DNA from: Hemerocallis citrina
Taxonomy: Eukaryota > Streptophyta > Magnoliopsida > Asparagales > Asphodelaceae
Reading direction: 5' to 3'
Assembly: GCA_017893485.1 (NCBI GenBank)
Contig: CM030358.1
Coordinates: 148,999,363 to 149,063,362, forward strand
DNA: 64,000 nt
Below are positions 55,601 through 64,000 of this stretch, piece after piece. A model generated the notes under the pieces. It searched no databases and was not told the DNA's origin. It worked only from the letters and a program-made list of their open reading frames with translations. The translations under genes and the position numbers were made by a program. Position 1 is the stretch's first letter. Each line of letters opens with the position of its first letter.

Positions 55601-58600
55601 TGCTAAAAGTTGGCTTAACATGCACCAAGCTAGTGCACTTAATGTGCATTAAACATCACCATATGCATACTTATCCATTTAATTTTTTTCATGCCTACTA
55701 TCTTCTCTACACTACCAGTAGTTTCTCTACTACCATGAATTACTAACTTAGCATGCAACTAACATTAACTAAGCATATTACTACGAGTGAGTACTACATG
55801 TGAGTTTCTTTTTACTACGAGTGACTATTACTTCTACAACTACAAGTGGTCTTTCTAACTACAAGTAGTCTTTTTAAATATAAGCTAACTACAATTAATC
55901 TCTACTAACATACAACATTATCTCTTTTATTCCATATAATTTAGATATCAATTTCTATTCTCCATACAACTTCTACAAAATTCATAACTTTTACATATCA
56001 ATTACTACATACAAGTCACTACACGTACTCCTATATACAACTTCTACATATAAAATTACAAATACTACATATTACTTGCTACATAAAAAAATTACTACAC
56101 CCTTTTCAAATACAACTAAACATGAGTTATAAACAACAATACAACACTAACAATACTTTTATTTAATTTCTTTTCTTGCTGTGTTTATTTTATATGAACT
56201 TGAGCACATAATATTTTTTAATCAACACATCAAACAACCATTCATACAAGTAAAGTAGTAGCTTTTAGGATAGGGAAAATACCCACTTTTATTTTGCAAG
56301 CTTCAATTTTTTTTTTTTTTTTTTGCTTCAAATTGATTCCTTCTCCTTGCTTCTTTGGTCTTCCTCCACCTAGCTCTTGTTAGGAACAAAATAACTTCTA
56401 GGAATTTTTTTGTTGTTGGATGCTTTGAAGTGGTGTGAGAAGTGTAGAGAAAGTGTAGAGAATGAGAAGACCTTTTTTTTTCAATATAAAAAGGATAGGG
56501 TTTCATTATAAATGAACGAGGGTTTCTTTTAACTCTCATACATATAGAAGGAGATGAAGGGGAGGGGTTGGCCGGCCATTTCAAAGGCTAGGAGCATGTA
56601 GGGGTTTGTGGAGAAGTGTGGGTGTGTGTAGAAGGCTCTAGTTGAGCTTAGTCATCATCTTAGGATTAATTAATCTTAATGTTTAATTATACTCCTAATT
56701 AACCTTATTGGGTTGGGCTTTAAGTAAAAAAAATAATGTTGGGCTTTATGTATAACAGTATAAGTGTTGAAGAGTAAATATACATGGTTGGGCTAACTAG
56801 TGTATGCCTCATAATAGATATAACAATATATTTTTATTTTAATTAACATAAAAATTTTATTAATCCAAACATGGTTGTACAAAATATTTGATACTTTAGG
56901 GATATTACAGACATCTTTTCTAATTTTAATTTTTTGGGTGATGAAACTATGGACCAGGAGTTTTGCCATGATCCTAAACGTTAGCTTCCTCGGATTTACC
57001 CTGGACTGTGGTATAATGCTTAGAAGTAAAGATATATGTAAATTGAGTTTGAATTTCAAGAAACAGTAAATGCCTAGAGCCAAACATAATGTATTCCCTT
57101 CAAGAATGGATTACCCCATCCCATCCCCAAAAAAGCCCTCAAATAAAAATTTTGAAAAAAGGGAGAAGAACAGAAGTAATAAAACTGGAATAAATGCGTA
57201 GGGACAAATGCCAAGTTTTCAGAAGAATCTCTAAGTAACCAACTGTTTCTAGTAAGAGAGATAAATATCCCAGAAGTGACATAAAATTATATCTTTGAAA
57301 ACTATGGCTACAATGCACACATTGAACGATACTGCCCTTGGAAGTACCTGCTTAGGTTATTTTTCCATAAAACTAAACTTGGTAAATTGAACCCTGACAT
57401 TTTCTTTTTTCGTCTTTTAACTGCTGCTTTCTATATTATATAATGTCTAAACTAACGAAAAGTTTTTCTTAAGTAGTGTTTGCTTCATCTTTTTTCTTCG
57501 TGATTCTTCCCACTTTATCTGGGAAAGACTTTAAGTTCTTGTTACTGAGATAATTTGTGCACTACTTCCATGACAGGTTGAAAAGGCACATAATGCTGAT
57601 CTTCACTGTGTTGATTGGAATCGCCACGATGAAAATCTTATTCTCACTGGGTATGGAGTGCAGTACCCTTGCTTCCAATCCAATTTACCTCTTTTAGTTG
57701 TAGTGAGTTAAGAGTGTGGGTACACTGATCTAGTTATATTCAGTATCGTTGGTTACAGCATTGTTCAGTTTTTCTTTTTGCAATTTGCTTTTGATGTTAC
57801 ATTCAAATACCCATTTGGTTTTATATTTACTTTAGGCATATTCTATATCTATAATTACTATTTTTATTGTCAAACTCTCAGATCTGCTGATAATTCTGTC
57901 CGTCTTTTTGACCGCCGTAAACTCACTTCTGGTGCTGTTGGGTCTCCGCTGCATATTTTTGAAGGTCACAAAGCTGCTGTCCTATGCGTGCAGGCAAGAT
58001 TACGAATTTTTTGTGTGGAAACTTCTAACTTCTAAATTATCCTACTCATTATTTTTTTGCTTTTATAGCTATTGTGACTTTCTGAATTGATCTTATTATT
58101 TAATTGTTCTTCCAGTGGTCCCCGGATAAAGCATCAGTTTTTGGTAGTTCTGCAGAGGATGGGTTTTTAAATGTTTGGGATCATGAAAAGGTATTTACCT
58201 CTTGTTATCTTTATTTCTCATAAATATTGTGAAAACAAATTCTACATAGATGGTGATTCTTTATGTGTGGAATGGTAGGTCAATAAGTAATTAAAAATGT
58301 TCATGCAATAATTTGGGCGGGTAAAAACTCACTATCAGCTATCAACTTATCATTTATTATATCAAGCATACTACTTGGAGAAACCCCCATCCATACAGCT
58401 GCTTCATCTCTGAATACCTTTATATGTTGAACCGTGGTTAAAATTTTCTGATAATTATTTTGCAACTGATCACTGAGGTGGATTATTTTATAGGACTTGC
58501 AATTTGTTTCACATCTTTTATTTCTTTAATATTATTATTATTATTATTTTGTGTGTGTTAGTGGTGGTGTTTTGTTTATTGATTTTTTAAAATTTTTTTT

Positions 58601-60421
58601 TAAAAAAAATTGCGTGTGGGGGGGGGGGGGGGGGGGGGGCCGGCTGTAATGAAAACAATTCTGTAATTAATTATGCAGCAGATGGCCTGGAGAGTTCCTT
58701 TTAGTTTTCCGGGTTGGGAGTGGGAGGATAGTAAGCCATACTGATCTTTTGGCCATTATTAGGATATTTAGTTCTAGAAAATAAACCCTGCATCTTGAGG
58801 GTCACAGAATTTTGTTCCATTTCAATTATGTCACTCTTCTGTATGCATTGATGTAGCAATTTTTTTCTGGTCAACTCCTGGTTGGTTAGTCCTACATCTA
58901 TACTGCATTTTACATCTGCCTGTAACCAGTTGAATAACTTTAGGATACCTGATCCCTGAAAAGGTAGTTTGATTGCTTTTTGATGTGGTTAGAGAGAGTA
59001 GTTGCAATTGCAGTTGCAAGATTCTCTAGTTGCAATAAAGAGAATCCTTCTGGACCTCTGGTTCAAAATAACAGTGCAGTTGAATATAGTATCCAGTAGA
59101 GTAACTTAAGGACATTCCATCCTTAAAAAAAGTATTCTCGATTGCTTTTTGATGTGGTTAGAGGGAGTTGTTGCAATTGCAGTTGCAAGATTCTGTTGAG
59201 TTGGCAAGCAGAAAATAATTTTCTTGAAGTTCTAGATGCAACTCGAGAATTTTGCTATTTGAATTTGGAAAGTCACATACAAATAAATTTTAGAGCAACT
59301 GTAATGGTTCCAAAATGTTAATTGTAAGTCTGTACCTTTGTGGCTCCAGTGAACAGCCTCTAATCCAATTCACATACATGTCAGACAGACAGGTATAAGT
59401 TATTCTGGAGCTCTCCAATGGACACACAAATTCAGAAAGGAATGTGTAACAATTCTTTTCCCTTAGATATGCTTTGAGAGTTGTGAAATCTGTATGAACT
59501 TAACCGAGTGTATTATATATCTGTGATCAACGGGGGGTACGGGAGGTACTTCTCCTCTCTAAGGAATGTTTGCTCTGCCACTTAAGTTGAGCTGAGGCTC
59601 ACACACATCTGAAACAGACATATTGGCAGATAATGCGTGTCCACTCTATATTATTGTGCATTTGTGTGTGTGTGGGTGTGTGGGGGTGTGTTTTCTCACT
59701 GAAAAGCATAATTGAAGAGAGCTTCTATTTTAGGTTGGTAAGAAGCTGGAGCATGGTGGAACAAGGCCACCCAAGTCTTCTGGTTTGTTCTTTCAACATG
59801 CAGGGCATAGGTGAGCATTATGTGTATTCATCAGTATATTCATCTAGCACTTAGGTGGAATAAGCAAGTTTTATGTTCAAATCAGAGGTTATTTTTAACT
59901 GTAATTATACTTTTATCACAGGGTACTAGTTACATTCAAAGAAAAATGAACCTAGTTTTGTTCTTTTGTCCTTAACTGCTTTACTCGTTATTCAATCTAC
60001 ATTCACTGTATTTTATTTGATTTGGAGTTGGGATTTTCTCTCCAGTCCCTGTCCATTCATATTTGTTAAATTTTCCAATGGAACTGATTTTGACTTCGGA
60101 ATGGATTTTCATATCATTATTAACAAAATTTAAGCTTCTTTGTGAAAAGATATGCATGAGAGAACTGATTAATCAGAAGTCTGGCTGATTTTCTCCCCCT
60201 TGGATAGTTACCAAATTCTAATTTGGATGGGATTGAATTTTTAGTATATGCTTTTTGGTAGTTTATTTTTAATAGATGCATTCTATTTACACCAGTTATG
60301 CTTTCTCATATTTGGATGCAGAGATAAGGTTGTTGACTTCCACTGGAACTCAGAAGATCCTTGGACGCTTGTTAGCGTATCTGACGATGGTGAGAGCACT
60401 GGAGGTGGTGGAACTCTGCAG
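31561..60421 (+). CDS. MSI4: FVE/MSI4 homologue, WD40 histone-binding protein (14 exons, 3' end outside window)
   Basis: Likely orthologue of Arabidopsis FVE/MSI4, a nuclear RbAp46/48-type histone chaperone that acts with HDA6 and FLD in silencing of FLC and transposons, promotes flowering by the autonomous pathway and serves in CUL4-DDB1 complexes. Joined exons (31561-31685, 35918-35981, 37022-37108, 50731-50793, 51284-51349, 51431-51505, 52100-52175, 53757-53946, 54146-54227, 57577-57650, 57882-57993, 58116-58190, 59734-59810, 60322-60421) give 422 codons without a stop. Domains: histone H4-binding N-terminal region (~17-85; YDWLANHNLIWPSLSC), then WD repeats near 120-142, 160-197, 233-270, 278-313, 327-363 and 383-422 (e.g. 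GHEDTVEDVQFSP, GHKAAVLCVQWSPDK). The N-terminus lacks the ~50-residue basic extension of Arabidopsis FVE. The last ~40 residues (family: IWRM...) are beyond the window. Introns 2, 11 and 14 start with GC. Confidence 0.96.
32697..32885. other. Low-copy insertion in the duplicated intron segment
   Basis: GATCGG-rich sequence (GAGGATCGGCCGATCCTGAT and GATCAGGGATCGG) not present in the matching copy after exon 1b (which is alike up to about 35380). Likely a small repeat or element fragment; no ends recognised. Confidence 0.3.
32992..33471. mobile_element. Fold-back MITE in intron 1
   Basis: The ~480 bases form one long inverted repeat: ATTACTCATTCACAA at the left against TTGTGAGTAAT at the right, GGGGTCCATTTAAAAATAGC against GCTATTTTTAATTGGACCCC, and CCCTTTCTTCCTCATCTT against AAGATGAGGAAGAAAGGG near the centre (loop about 33210-33240). 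Open frames on both strands mirror each other and are not genes. As it lies in a transcribed intron it could form a long RNA hairpin. Confidence 0.85.
34301..34341. repeat. GA-rich leader tract before exon 1b
   Basis: Nearly pure GA/AGA run (GAGAGAGAAGAGAG...) ending at the ATG. Such GAGA tracts are frequent in plant 5' UTRs. A possible acceptor CTTTCTCTAG lies at its left edge (34291-34300). Confidence 0.8.
34342..34487 (+). CDS. Alternative or duplicated first exon 1b of FVE/MSI4
   Basis: A second, diverged copy of the first exon inside intron 1. From ATGATG it encodes MMKRRKSSQRVNNQ and continues to LVPVLYDWFTNECLPWPSL, then SC plus two bases (AG), the same splice phase as exon 1a. Donor TGCAG|GTAAAA. 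Its leader (AAACCCTAAATCTG and a GA-rich tract, 34260-34341) and following intron (ATTTGGGGTGA, GGGATCTTACCATAGAAATT) also match those of exon 1a, so the duplicated block spans more than 1 kb. The Y..WK helix is altered (YFRKWRV). It may be a true alternative first exon with its own promoter or a decaying copy; the open frame over 48 codons favours constraint, without proof. Confidence 0.6.
35918..35981 (+). CDS. MSI4: FVE/MSI4 exon 2
   Basis: WGPQLEQATYKNRQRLYLSEQ, matching the family residue for residue in the stretch I recall. Acceptor AAAAAG. The donor is CAG|GCAAGT, a GC donor: using the GT four bases on would shift the frame and meet TGA at once in exon 3. Confidence 0.95.
37022..37108 (+). 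CDS. MSI4: FVE/MSI4 exon 3
   Basis: TDGSVPNTLVIANVEVVK followed by RRVAAAEHISQ. Acceptor TTTTGCAG after a (CT)n tract; donor CCCAG|GTACTT. It is followed by the 13.6-kb intron 3. Confidence 0.95.
37575..38157 (+). repeat. 5' LTR of the Tat element (583 bp)
   Basis: TG...CA ends; matches 46507-47114 along its length, with a TATTATAAACAAACCC promoter-like stretch near 37750. LTRs differ at a moderate number of sites and by short indels, so the insertion is not recent. Confidence 0.9.
38160..38178 (+). other. Primer-binding site of the Tat element
   Basis: TTGGTGTCGTCTGTGGGAA directly after the LTR; Tat elements often have TTGGCGCCGTCTGTGGGAA here. Confidence 0.75.
38228..39570 (+). pseudogene. 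Tat gag remnant
   Basis: Starts MSPKEKGKAAVSSRRA at 38228 with stops and frame changes in the Pro-rich N-terminal part. A 185-codon open stretch (38936-39493) carries the gag core: FKPLHFESYNGESDLADHIE, KGPAREWYSRLFPTSI and FDQFEELFLNHFVCS, typical of the retrotransposon gag domain. Gag forms the virus-like particle. A frame change at about 39480 precedes the last part (LRSEKYIRAE). Confidence 0.88.
39600..40690 (+). pseudogene. Tat integrase remnant
   Basis: Decayed integrase with many stops and frame changes. Recognisable parts are FLVVAIDYFSKWIDAEPLAT (first catalytic Asp), VCRFGIPRILVTDNE (second), the region around FRKFCTNFGIQ, and the C-terminal KLEILPSQERK and WEGPYR-like tail near 40560-40620. 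Protease, RT and RNase H, which normally precede it, are absent. Confidence 0.8.
40904..41140. repeat. ~115-bp tandem duplication
   Basis: Two copies starting AGTTCGGAGTCCAACACTTG-like (about 40907 and 41022) with TCTAGTCACCTGC and GTGAAACTC-type landmarks, between pol and the antisense ORF. Confidence 0.85.
41245..44980 (-). pseudogene. Antisense ORF of the Tat element (Transposase_28-like)
   Basis: On the strand opposite to gag-pol. It starts near the ATG at 44980 (MSTISSGGETSPPVVSK), then YECYKIPAEFELALPSPGVR and FHEGLRLPIHQFVREVMRWY and FVLHCQAAGFEPRL, features of the 'putative gypsy-type transposon' domain (Pfam Transposase_28). After that comes a Ser/Lys-rich part (SKRLGLSSKSPEEKKKKRP) present twice because of a 558-bp tandem duplication, and a coiled-coil-like end with many charged residues (LRTKLQVMEQELGCLRDRL). 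Several frame changes break it. Its function is not known in any Tat element. Confidence 0.8.
43062..44178. repeat. 558-bp tandem duplication inside the antisense ORF
   Basis: Copies start about 43062 and 43620 with a spacing of ~558-559 bases, e.g. ATGCAACTCGCCGATTCG (43080) and ATGCAACTTGCCGATTCG (43639). The two copies are nearly identical, so this is younger than the element. Confidence 0.9.
45240..46065. repeat. Tandem array of ~100-120-bp units before the Tat 3' LTR
   Basis: About seven to eight diverged units. Each has a TTGAC..GTCAA pair (e.g. GTTGACTGGTCAACGGTC at 45262), a CACGTGT-like motif (GCCACGTGTCG) and CGGCGAAGCATCTCCAACGT with GACCAAAACCGAA. Arrays at this position are typical of Tat elements and can seed satellite DNA. 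Confidence 0.88.
46507..47114 (+). repeat. 3' LTR of the Tat element (608 bp)
   Basis: TGATATGGCTAG...GCAACA, preceded by a purine-rich stretch (AGGAGTGGAGGG), followed by ACAGT, the target duplication. Confidence 0.9.
50731..50793 (+). CDS. MSI4: FVE/MSI4 exon 4
   Basis: FNEESRSPFVKKHKTIIHPGE. Acceptor TTTTTTGCAG; donor GGGGAG|GTATGT. Confidence 0.95.
51284..51349 (+). CDS. MSI4: FVE/MSI4 exon 5
   Basis: VNRIRELPNKKNIVATHTDS then PN, start of the first WD repeat. Acceptor TCTGTGCAG; donor CCTAAT|GTAAGC. Confidence 0.95.
51431..51505 (+). CDS. MSI4: FVE/MSI4 exon 6
   Basis: VFIWDVDLQPNRHAVFGASE then SRPDL. Acceptor ATATGCAG; donor GATTTG|GTCTGT. Confidence 0.95.
52100..52175 (+). CDS. MSI4: FVE/MSI4 exon 7
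   Basis: VLTGHKDNAEFALAMSRLDP then LVLSG, second WD repeat. Acceptor AAATTGTAG; donor TGGAG|GTTGGA. Confidence 0.94.
52176..53756 (+). other. Intron 7 of FVE/MSI4 (1.6 kb)
   Basis: GT-AG intron, AT-rich, no coding sequence or element end recognised. Confidence 0.6.
53757..53946 (+). CDS. MSI4: FVE/MSI4 exon 8
   Basis: KDKTVVLWSIQDHISSL, a variable Ser-rich linker (SESASTGKQPAKSSNEK), and GIYQGHEDTVEDVQFSPS. Acceptor CTATTGTAG; donor TCGAG|GTATCT. Confidence 0.94.
54146..54227 (+). CDS. MSI4: FVE/MSI4 exon 9
   Basis: VQEFCSVGDDSCLILWDARV then GTSPAVK. The acceptor must be TTAAAAG|TGTACAG; the more typical TGTACAG|GAATTC seven bases on shifts the frame to a stop. Donor TCAAG|GTAAGG. Confidence 0.92.
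54498..56909 (-). mobile_element. Gypsy-type solo LTR in intron 9 (2.4 kb)
   Basis: Starts TGTAATGCCCCGAGATCC and ends TAGGGATATTACA. The 5-bp target duplication GACAT is exact (54493-54497 and 56910-56914). The first bases resemble those of the nested LTR at 19251 (TGTAACGCCCCGGATCC; both have ...CGTGAC near +45), so both belong to one subfamily and lie in minus orientation. No internal domain. Confidence 0.9.
57577..57650 (+). CDS. MSI4: FVE/MSI4 exon 10
   Basis: VEKAHNADLHCVDWNRHDEN then LILTG. Acceptor CATGACAG; donor CACTGG|GTATGG. Confidence 0.94.
57882..57993 (+). CDS. MSI4: FVE/MSI4 exon 11
   Basis: SADNSVRLFDRRKLTSGAVG and IFEGHKAAVLCVQ. Acceptor CTCTCAG; donor GTGCAG|GCAAGA, a GC donor with no usable GT close by. 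Confidence 0.95.
58116..58190 (+). CDS. MSI4: FVE/MSI4 exon 12
   Basis: WSPDKASVFGSSAEDGFLNV then WDHEK. Acceptor TTCTTCCAG; donor GAAAAG|GTATTT. Confidence 0.95.
58618..58639 (+). repeat. G22 run in intron 12
   Basis: Twenty-two consecutive G followed by CC, preceded by TGTGTG and A/T runs. On the sense strand the pre-mRNA would carry a G22 tract. Confidence 0.9.
58967..59195. repeat. Short duplication in intron 12
   Basis: The segment GATTGCTTTTTGATGTGGTT with TTGCAATTGCAGTTGCAAGA occurs at about 58970 and again at about 59143. Confidence 0.8.
59734..59810 (+). CDS. MSI4: FVE/MSI4 exon 13
   Basis: VGKKLEHGGTRPPKSSGLFF then QHAGH. Acceptor TCTATTTTAG; donor CATAG|GTGAGC. Confidence 0.94.
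60322..60421 (+). CDS. MSI4: FVE/MSI4 exon 14
   Basis: DKVVDFHWNSEDPWTLVSVS then DDGESTGGGGTLQ. Acceptor TGGATGCAG; donor CTGCAG|GCAAGT, the third GC donor. The family continues with IWRM, which is not found before 64000. Confidence 0.93.
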
Positions 60422-61036
60422 GCAAGTATCTCTAGTATTCATGGTAGTTATTCGTGTTAGTTCTGGCTGAGTATCATGCCATGCTCTTCAAACTCAGTTC
60501 CAGGTCAGGAATTGACCTAATATTGACATTGGTTTCAACAATGTCGTGATACTCAGTTTCTCAACTTGCTGTATCAAAATATTTTTTGTATTGGCTTTTT
60601 AAAGTATTTTACATAAATAATGAAAAACTTCAAAAATATTAAAAGAAAAAAATCTTGAAGCAAATGATTAAATCCATTTTTTGTTTAAATTAAAGCAATA
60701 TATTATGATCATTCATTTTACAATTGCAGTTTCTGTTAAGTGAGACTACCACAAAAAAGGTATTCTAAGTTATAAAAAATATGCCATAACATTTATAATA
60801 TTTTTTTCCATTGGGTTCTCGCTAGGGTTGGCATTCGGGTCGAACGGGCCGGGCCGGGCCCGCCCGGGTTGGACGTTGACTTGGGCGGGTCCGGGCCGGT
60901 TTGGTGACTTAAACGGGCCGGGCCGAAAGGTGTTTAAGGTGACCCGCCCAACTCGTGAACCCTTTCGGGTCCAACCCGGGTCAGGTCGACCCGCGGGTTT
61001 GCCCATTTAGATAGATAGGGTTTTTTTAAAGCTTAA

Positions 61037-61099
<63 letters not shown>

Positions 61100-61117
61100 C
61101 GTAATAATAATAATAAG
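61037..61117. repeat. (AAT)n microsatellite
   Basis: About 27 AAT repeats with one interruption, in the 3' non-coding part of the hAT element. Confidence 0.95.
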
Positions 61118-61349
61118 ATTGAAAGAGTGAAATTGGCAAAAAATATTGAAATATTATTCATATGAATTTAAGTTATACAATTTTCACAATTTCTAATGAA
61201 ATGAAGAATTCAATTCACAAATATGTTTTATACACTAACATATTTCTTATATACAATTTTAATTTACTTCAAATTTTCTAATTTAACATAATAAGCAAAG
61301 ATATAATACAATTTCTAACGTGTCGGGCGAGTTACTATTACAAGCAAAG

Positions 61350-63462
61350 CTATTGTTGTTGTTGTTGTTCTTCTTCCGGCGAGTTGCTCCCACTTGTGGA
61401 CGTTGATAATGCTTTCCCTTGTGTCCTATCTTCAGCCTTCAGCCAGTCTTCTGTGCAAACGAGCATCTCTAACTGTCGGGCTTCAAGCGATTCCTGTAAT
61501 CGGTTAGAACTCTGTCACTTGAAGAAAATACACTTTTAGAAGCAACTGTAGAGACATGAGGAGTTAGTAAATATTTAGCCATAATTGACAAAATACTAAA
61601 AGTGTGTTCATGGTCTTTCCACCATTGTAAAATATCTAGTGGAGAAGAAGGCTCAGAATCTTGTTGGTTATACCAATTTAATTCATTTGGTTGATTAGTC
61701 CTAGGTTTTTTTGATTGAATTTGTGCAAGTAAATTAAATGTTCTATCATCAAATATACTTTTACCCTTACCTTTAGAAGTAGCAGAAGAACTAACTACAG
61801 AAGTTGTGCTACTAGAAGCAAAACATCTATCATAATAATCATACAAGTTATTTAATGTAGATTCAAACTGAACTAAAACAGTAGCACAATCAATTACTAT
61901 TTCTACATTTTCCCCAAGTAATGCAAAAAATATTTCAATCAAACTCTTCGTACCTTCTAATTTGATACGAGGATCCATAAGGTAGCAACACAAATCAACA
62001 TAGGAGGAAAATAGAACTTCAAATATTTTTTGTATGCAGGTTTTACAATCTCACTAATATAAGTATCATTTAACATTTCGTTAAATGTTTGCATCATGCT
62101 AACTAATAAAATAAAAATGCTACTAGAAGTAGATTCATATGTTTTTGAAAATTTTAAAGTTGCGGTTTTAAAAGGTTCAAAAAATTTCAACAAAGCTTCG
62201 GCATAATACCAATCGGTGGGAGTCATTTCAAAATTGTGCATATTTTTTGCTATGCAAAAATCATTTACAACTGCTTTATATTCGGTAACATGTAGTAAAT
62301 CAAAAGTAGAATTCCATCAGTGTCTAACATCCTTTGGAAATCTTCTAAAAGGTACATTTGAAATCCGACACCAATTTTTCCATTCTTGAAATACGCTGGG
62401 ACTTAATGCAATGAAATGTACACAATTTCTAATTTTAACTATATATGGATCGACTATTTTTAATGCATCTTGAACACATAAATTTAAAATATGACATGCA
62501 CATCTAATATGAAAAATATTGTCAGATGGAGGGTTTAATACGGATTTTAAAGTAGTAATTGCTACATTGTTGTTAGATGCATTATCAAAACTAATACACA
62601 TAATTTTATCGCGAATATGAAAAACATCACAAATTTTTAAAATACGGTTTGCTATTTCAGCGCCACTGTGGGGATACGGCAACGCCACAAGTAATATGAT
62701 TCTTTTTTGAAGAATCCAATCATTGTTGATCCAATGACAGGTTATTCCCATCGTTGGAATATTGTTGACACCCGTCCAACAATCCGAAGTTAAACTAACT
62801 CTACAAGTTAAACTCCATAAAATTGCAATCAAAGCGTCCTTCATTTCATTGTACACTTTAAAACAATCCGATTTGCAAGTATTTCTCAGAATTCTTCTAA
62901 AATGAGGATTTAAGGCCGTTTGATTAAAAATTTTCAAGCCCCTACTCTCGGGATAGGAAAATGGTAACTCTTCCTTTATGACTAATCGGGCCATTTTCCG
63001 ACGAACGAGATTGAGATCATAAGGGTGGCTATCAACTAGTTCGGTCCTGGGGTTGATTTTTTGTTGGCTTTGTAGGTCAGCAAGAAGGTCTTTATGGTTA
63101 TTTTGGACATGTCTACTAATTGTACCGGTGCCATCACCCCTCTTGAATTTGTATGTCTTAGAACATGTTTTACAAACTTTCAAATCTATACTCGGAGTTT
63201 GTTCGTCCGGGATATAATCGTAAAACTTATGCCAATAACTACTTTCTCCTCTACTTTTCCTACTACTACGGGGTTGTGTGGTTTCGGTTGGTGGTTGTTC
63301 TTCTTCTAATTGTATGTCACCTACAACCTCGTCGTGTGTACCCCATTGTTGGGTAGGAGGATGATGGTACTCTTAGGCGGGCTCACTAATTGGGATAATT
63401 GGTGGCCTACGGGAAGAGGAGGATTCTTGCCCGCTACGACCGCTACCGCGTGATCTAGACAT
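61350..63462 (-). pseudogene. hAT transposase, nearly complete
   Basis: From ATG at 63462 (MSRSRGSGRSGQESSSS) one frame runs, broken by a TAA about 30 codons in, into a BED-type zinc finger (CKTCSKTYKF..GTGTISRHVQNNH). Next come the catalytic region (SLTSDCWTGVNNIPTMGITC, ISFDNASNNNVAI, HIRCACHILNLCVQDAL), then FFEPFKTATLKFSKTYEST, ELNWYNQQDSE and LLTPHVSTVASKSVFSSSDR of the hATC domain. It ends near TAG at 61350 after a one-base change at about 61472. Frame changes also occur near 62320 and 61960-61990. Few lesions indicate a young copy. Confidence 0.92.
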
Positions 63463-64000
63463 AATGTAGTAATGTATGTAAAAAAAACTACACAATGTAG
63501 GAACGGTGAATTATAAAAAAAATCTAAAAAACAAGAGGGTTGAGATAGAGAAGATCAAAAAACCAACAATAATTATAACTATAACACAAAAATAAAATAA
63601 TGAGAGAGACATGAAATTTTCATACCGTTCACCGTGAATACGCGTATATAAAAAAAACCGTGAAAATAAGAATAGAAGTAGAACTAGAAATAAGCGATTA
63701 CGGAATTGAAGAGTTGAGGAGAGCTTGAAGGAGAATTGACGACTTGATCACTTGGAGTTGGACGAGAGTTGAAGAGTTGAAGATGATGTTGAATTTTGAT
63801 TTCGATAAGATCGAAATTTGATCGTGTATATGCCCTTGAAGACTTGCTTGTTGAATACTTCAATTGTTGAAAAATCCTTAGAAATGAGTTATAATAGTAG
63901 AGAGAGTAAGAGAGTAAGGTGTGATTTTTTTAATGGGGTTTTGGGGGGGTATTTATAGGCTAAAAATATTAAAAAAACCAAAAAAAAACCAAAAAAAACA
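63463..64000. other. Upstream region of the hAT transposase
   Basis: No coding sequence. The TATTTATAGGC motif near 63951 (minus strand GCCTATAAATA) would be a TATA box of the transposase gene read on the minus strand. The A-rich stretch to 64000 is still inside the element. Confidence 0.5.

Larger units (their letters stand above)
60823..64000 (-). mobile_element. hAT transposon running off the window
   Basis: The left terminus TAGGGTTGGCATTCGGGTCG is the same as in the truncated copy at 11047, followed by GGCCCG-rich subterminal repeats, an (AAT)n tract (about 61037-61117), the transposase gene on the minus strand and its upstream region. The other terminal repeat is not seen by 64000. It sits after exon 14 of FVE/MSI4, i.e. 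in intron 14 or at the broken 3' end of the gene. Confidence 0.88.

Overview
The window is nuclear DNA of a flowering plant, most likely a eudicot. It is AT-rich and contains one recognisable host gene with many introns, plus a dense and partly nested set of plant transposable elements: L1-type LINEs, Ty3/gypsy of the Tekay and Tat lineages, Ty1/copia, a TRIM, hAT, a PIF/Harbinger-type MITE and other MITEs. No bacterial, organellar, tRNA or rRNA gene was recognised. The species cannot be named from the sequence.

Left part (1-31 kb) is a repeat graveyard. A possible last exon of an unidentified gene lies at 690-804. A reverse-strand LINE (1215-7.6 kb) is cut by a 2.9-kb gypsy-type solo LTR with target duplication AGCAG. 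Then follow an array of ~350-430-bp units with microsatellites, a copia LTR, a LINE tail, and a hAT element cut by a Tekay-type gypsy element. That gypsy element keeps a 3.2-kb LTR, RNase H, integrase and chromodomain but has lost gag, protease and RT. Its 3' LTR is joined through a mosaic breakpoint to a reverse-strand LTR that itself carries another nested LTR. Beyond lie a copia 5' end, a TRIM and several MITEs.

Right part (31.5-64 kb) is one gene on the + strand: the orthologue of Arabidopsis FVE/MSI4, a WD40 histone-binding protein of the autonomous flowering pathway and of HDA6/FLD-type silencing complexes. Fourteen coding exons (31561-60421) give 422 codons in one uninterrupted frame. 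The last exon (after ...GGGGTLQ) lies outside the window, beyond a hAT element that runs off the end. Intron 3 is 13.6 kb long because a copia solo LTR holds a 9.5-kb Tat-lineage retrotransposon (target duplication ACAGT). Intron 9 holds a 2.4-kb solo LTR (GACAT).

Most worth a second look: (i) a second, diverged, phase-compatible first exon of FVE/MSI4 inside intron 1, produced by a local duplication; (ii) three GC-AG introns (2, 11, 14), all with CAG|GCAAG donors, among 14 visible donors; (iii) a tandem array in the Tat element whose units combine paired W-box cores with CACGTG-type motifs, lying inside an intron of this chromatin gene; (iv) clusters of GTCGAC palindromes shared by LTRs of unrelated copia and gypsy families; (v) a splice-donor-like AAG|GYRAGTR site at a similar place in several LTRs.
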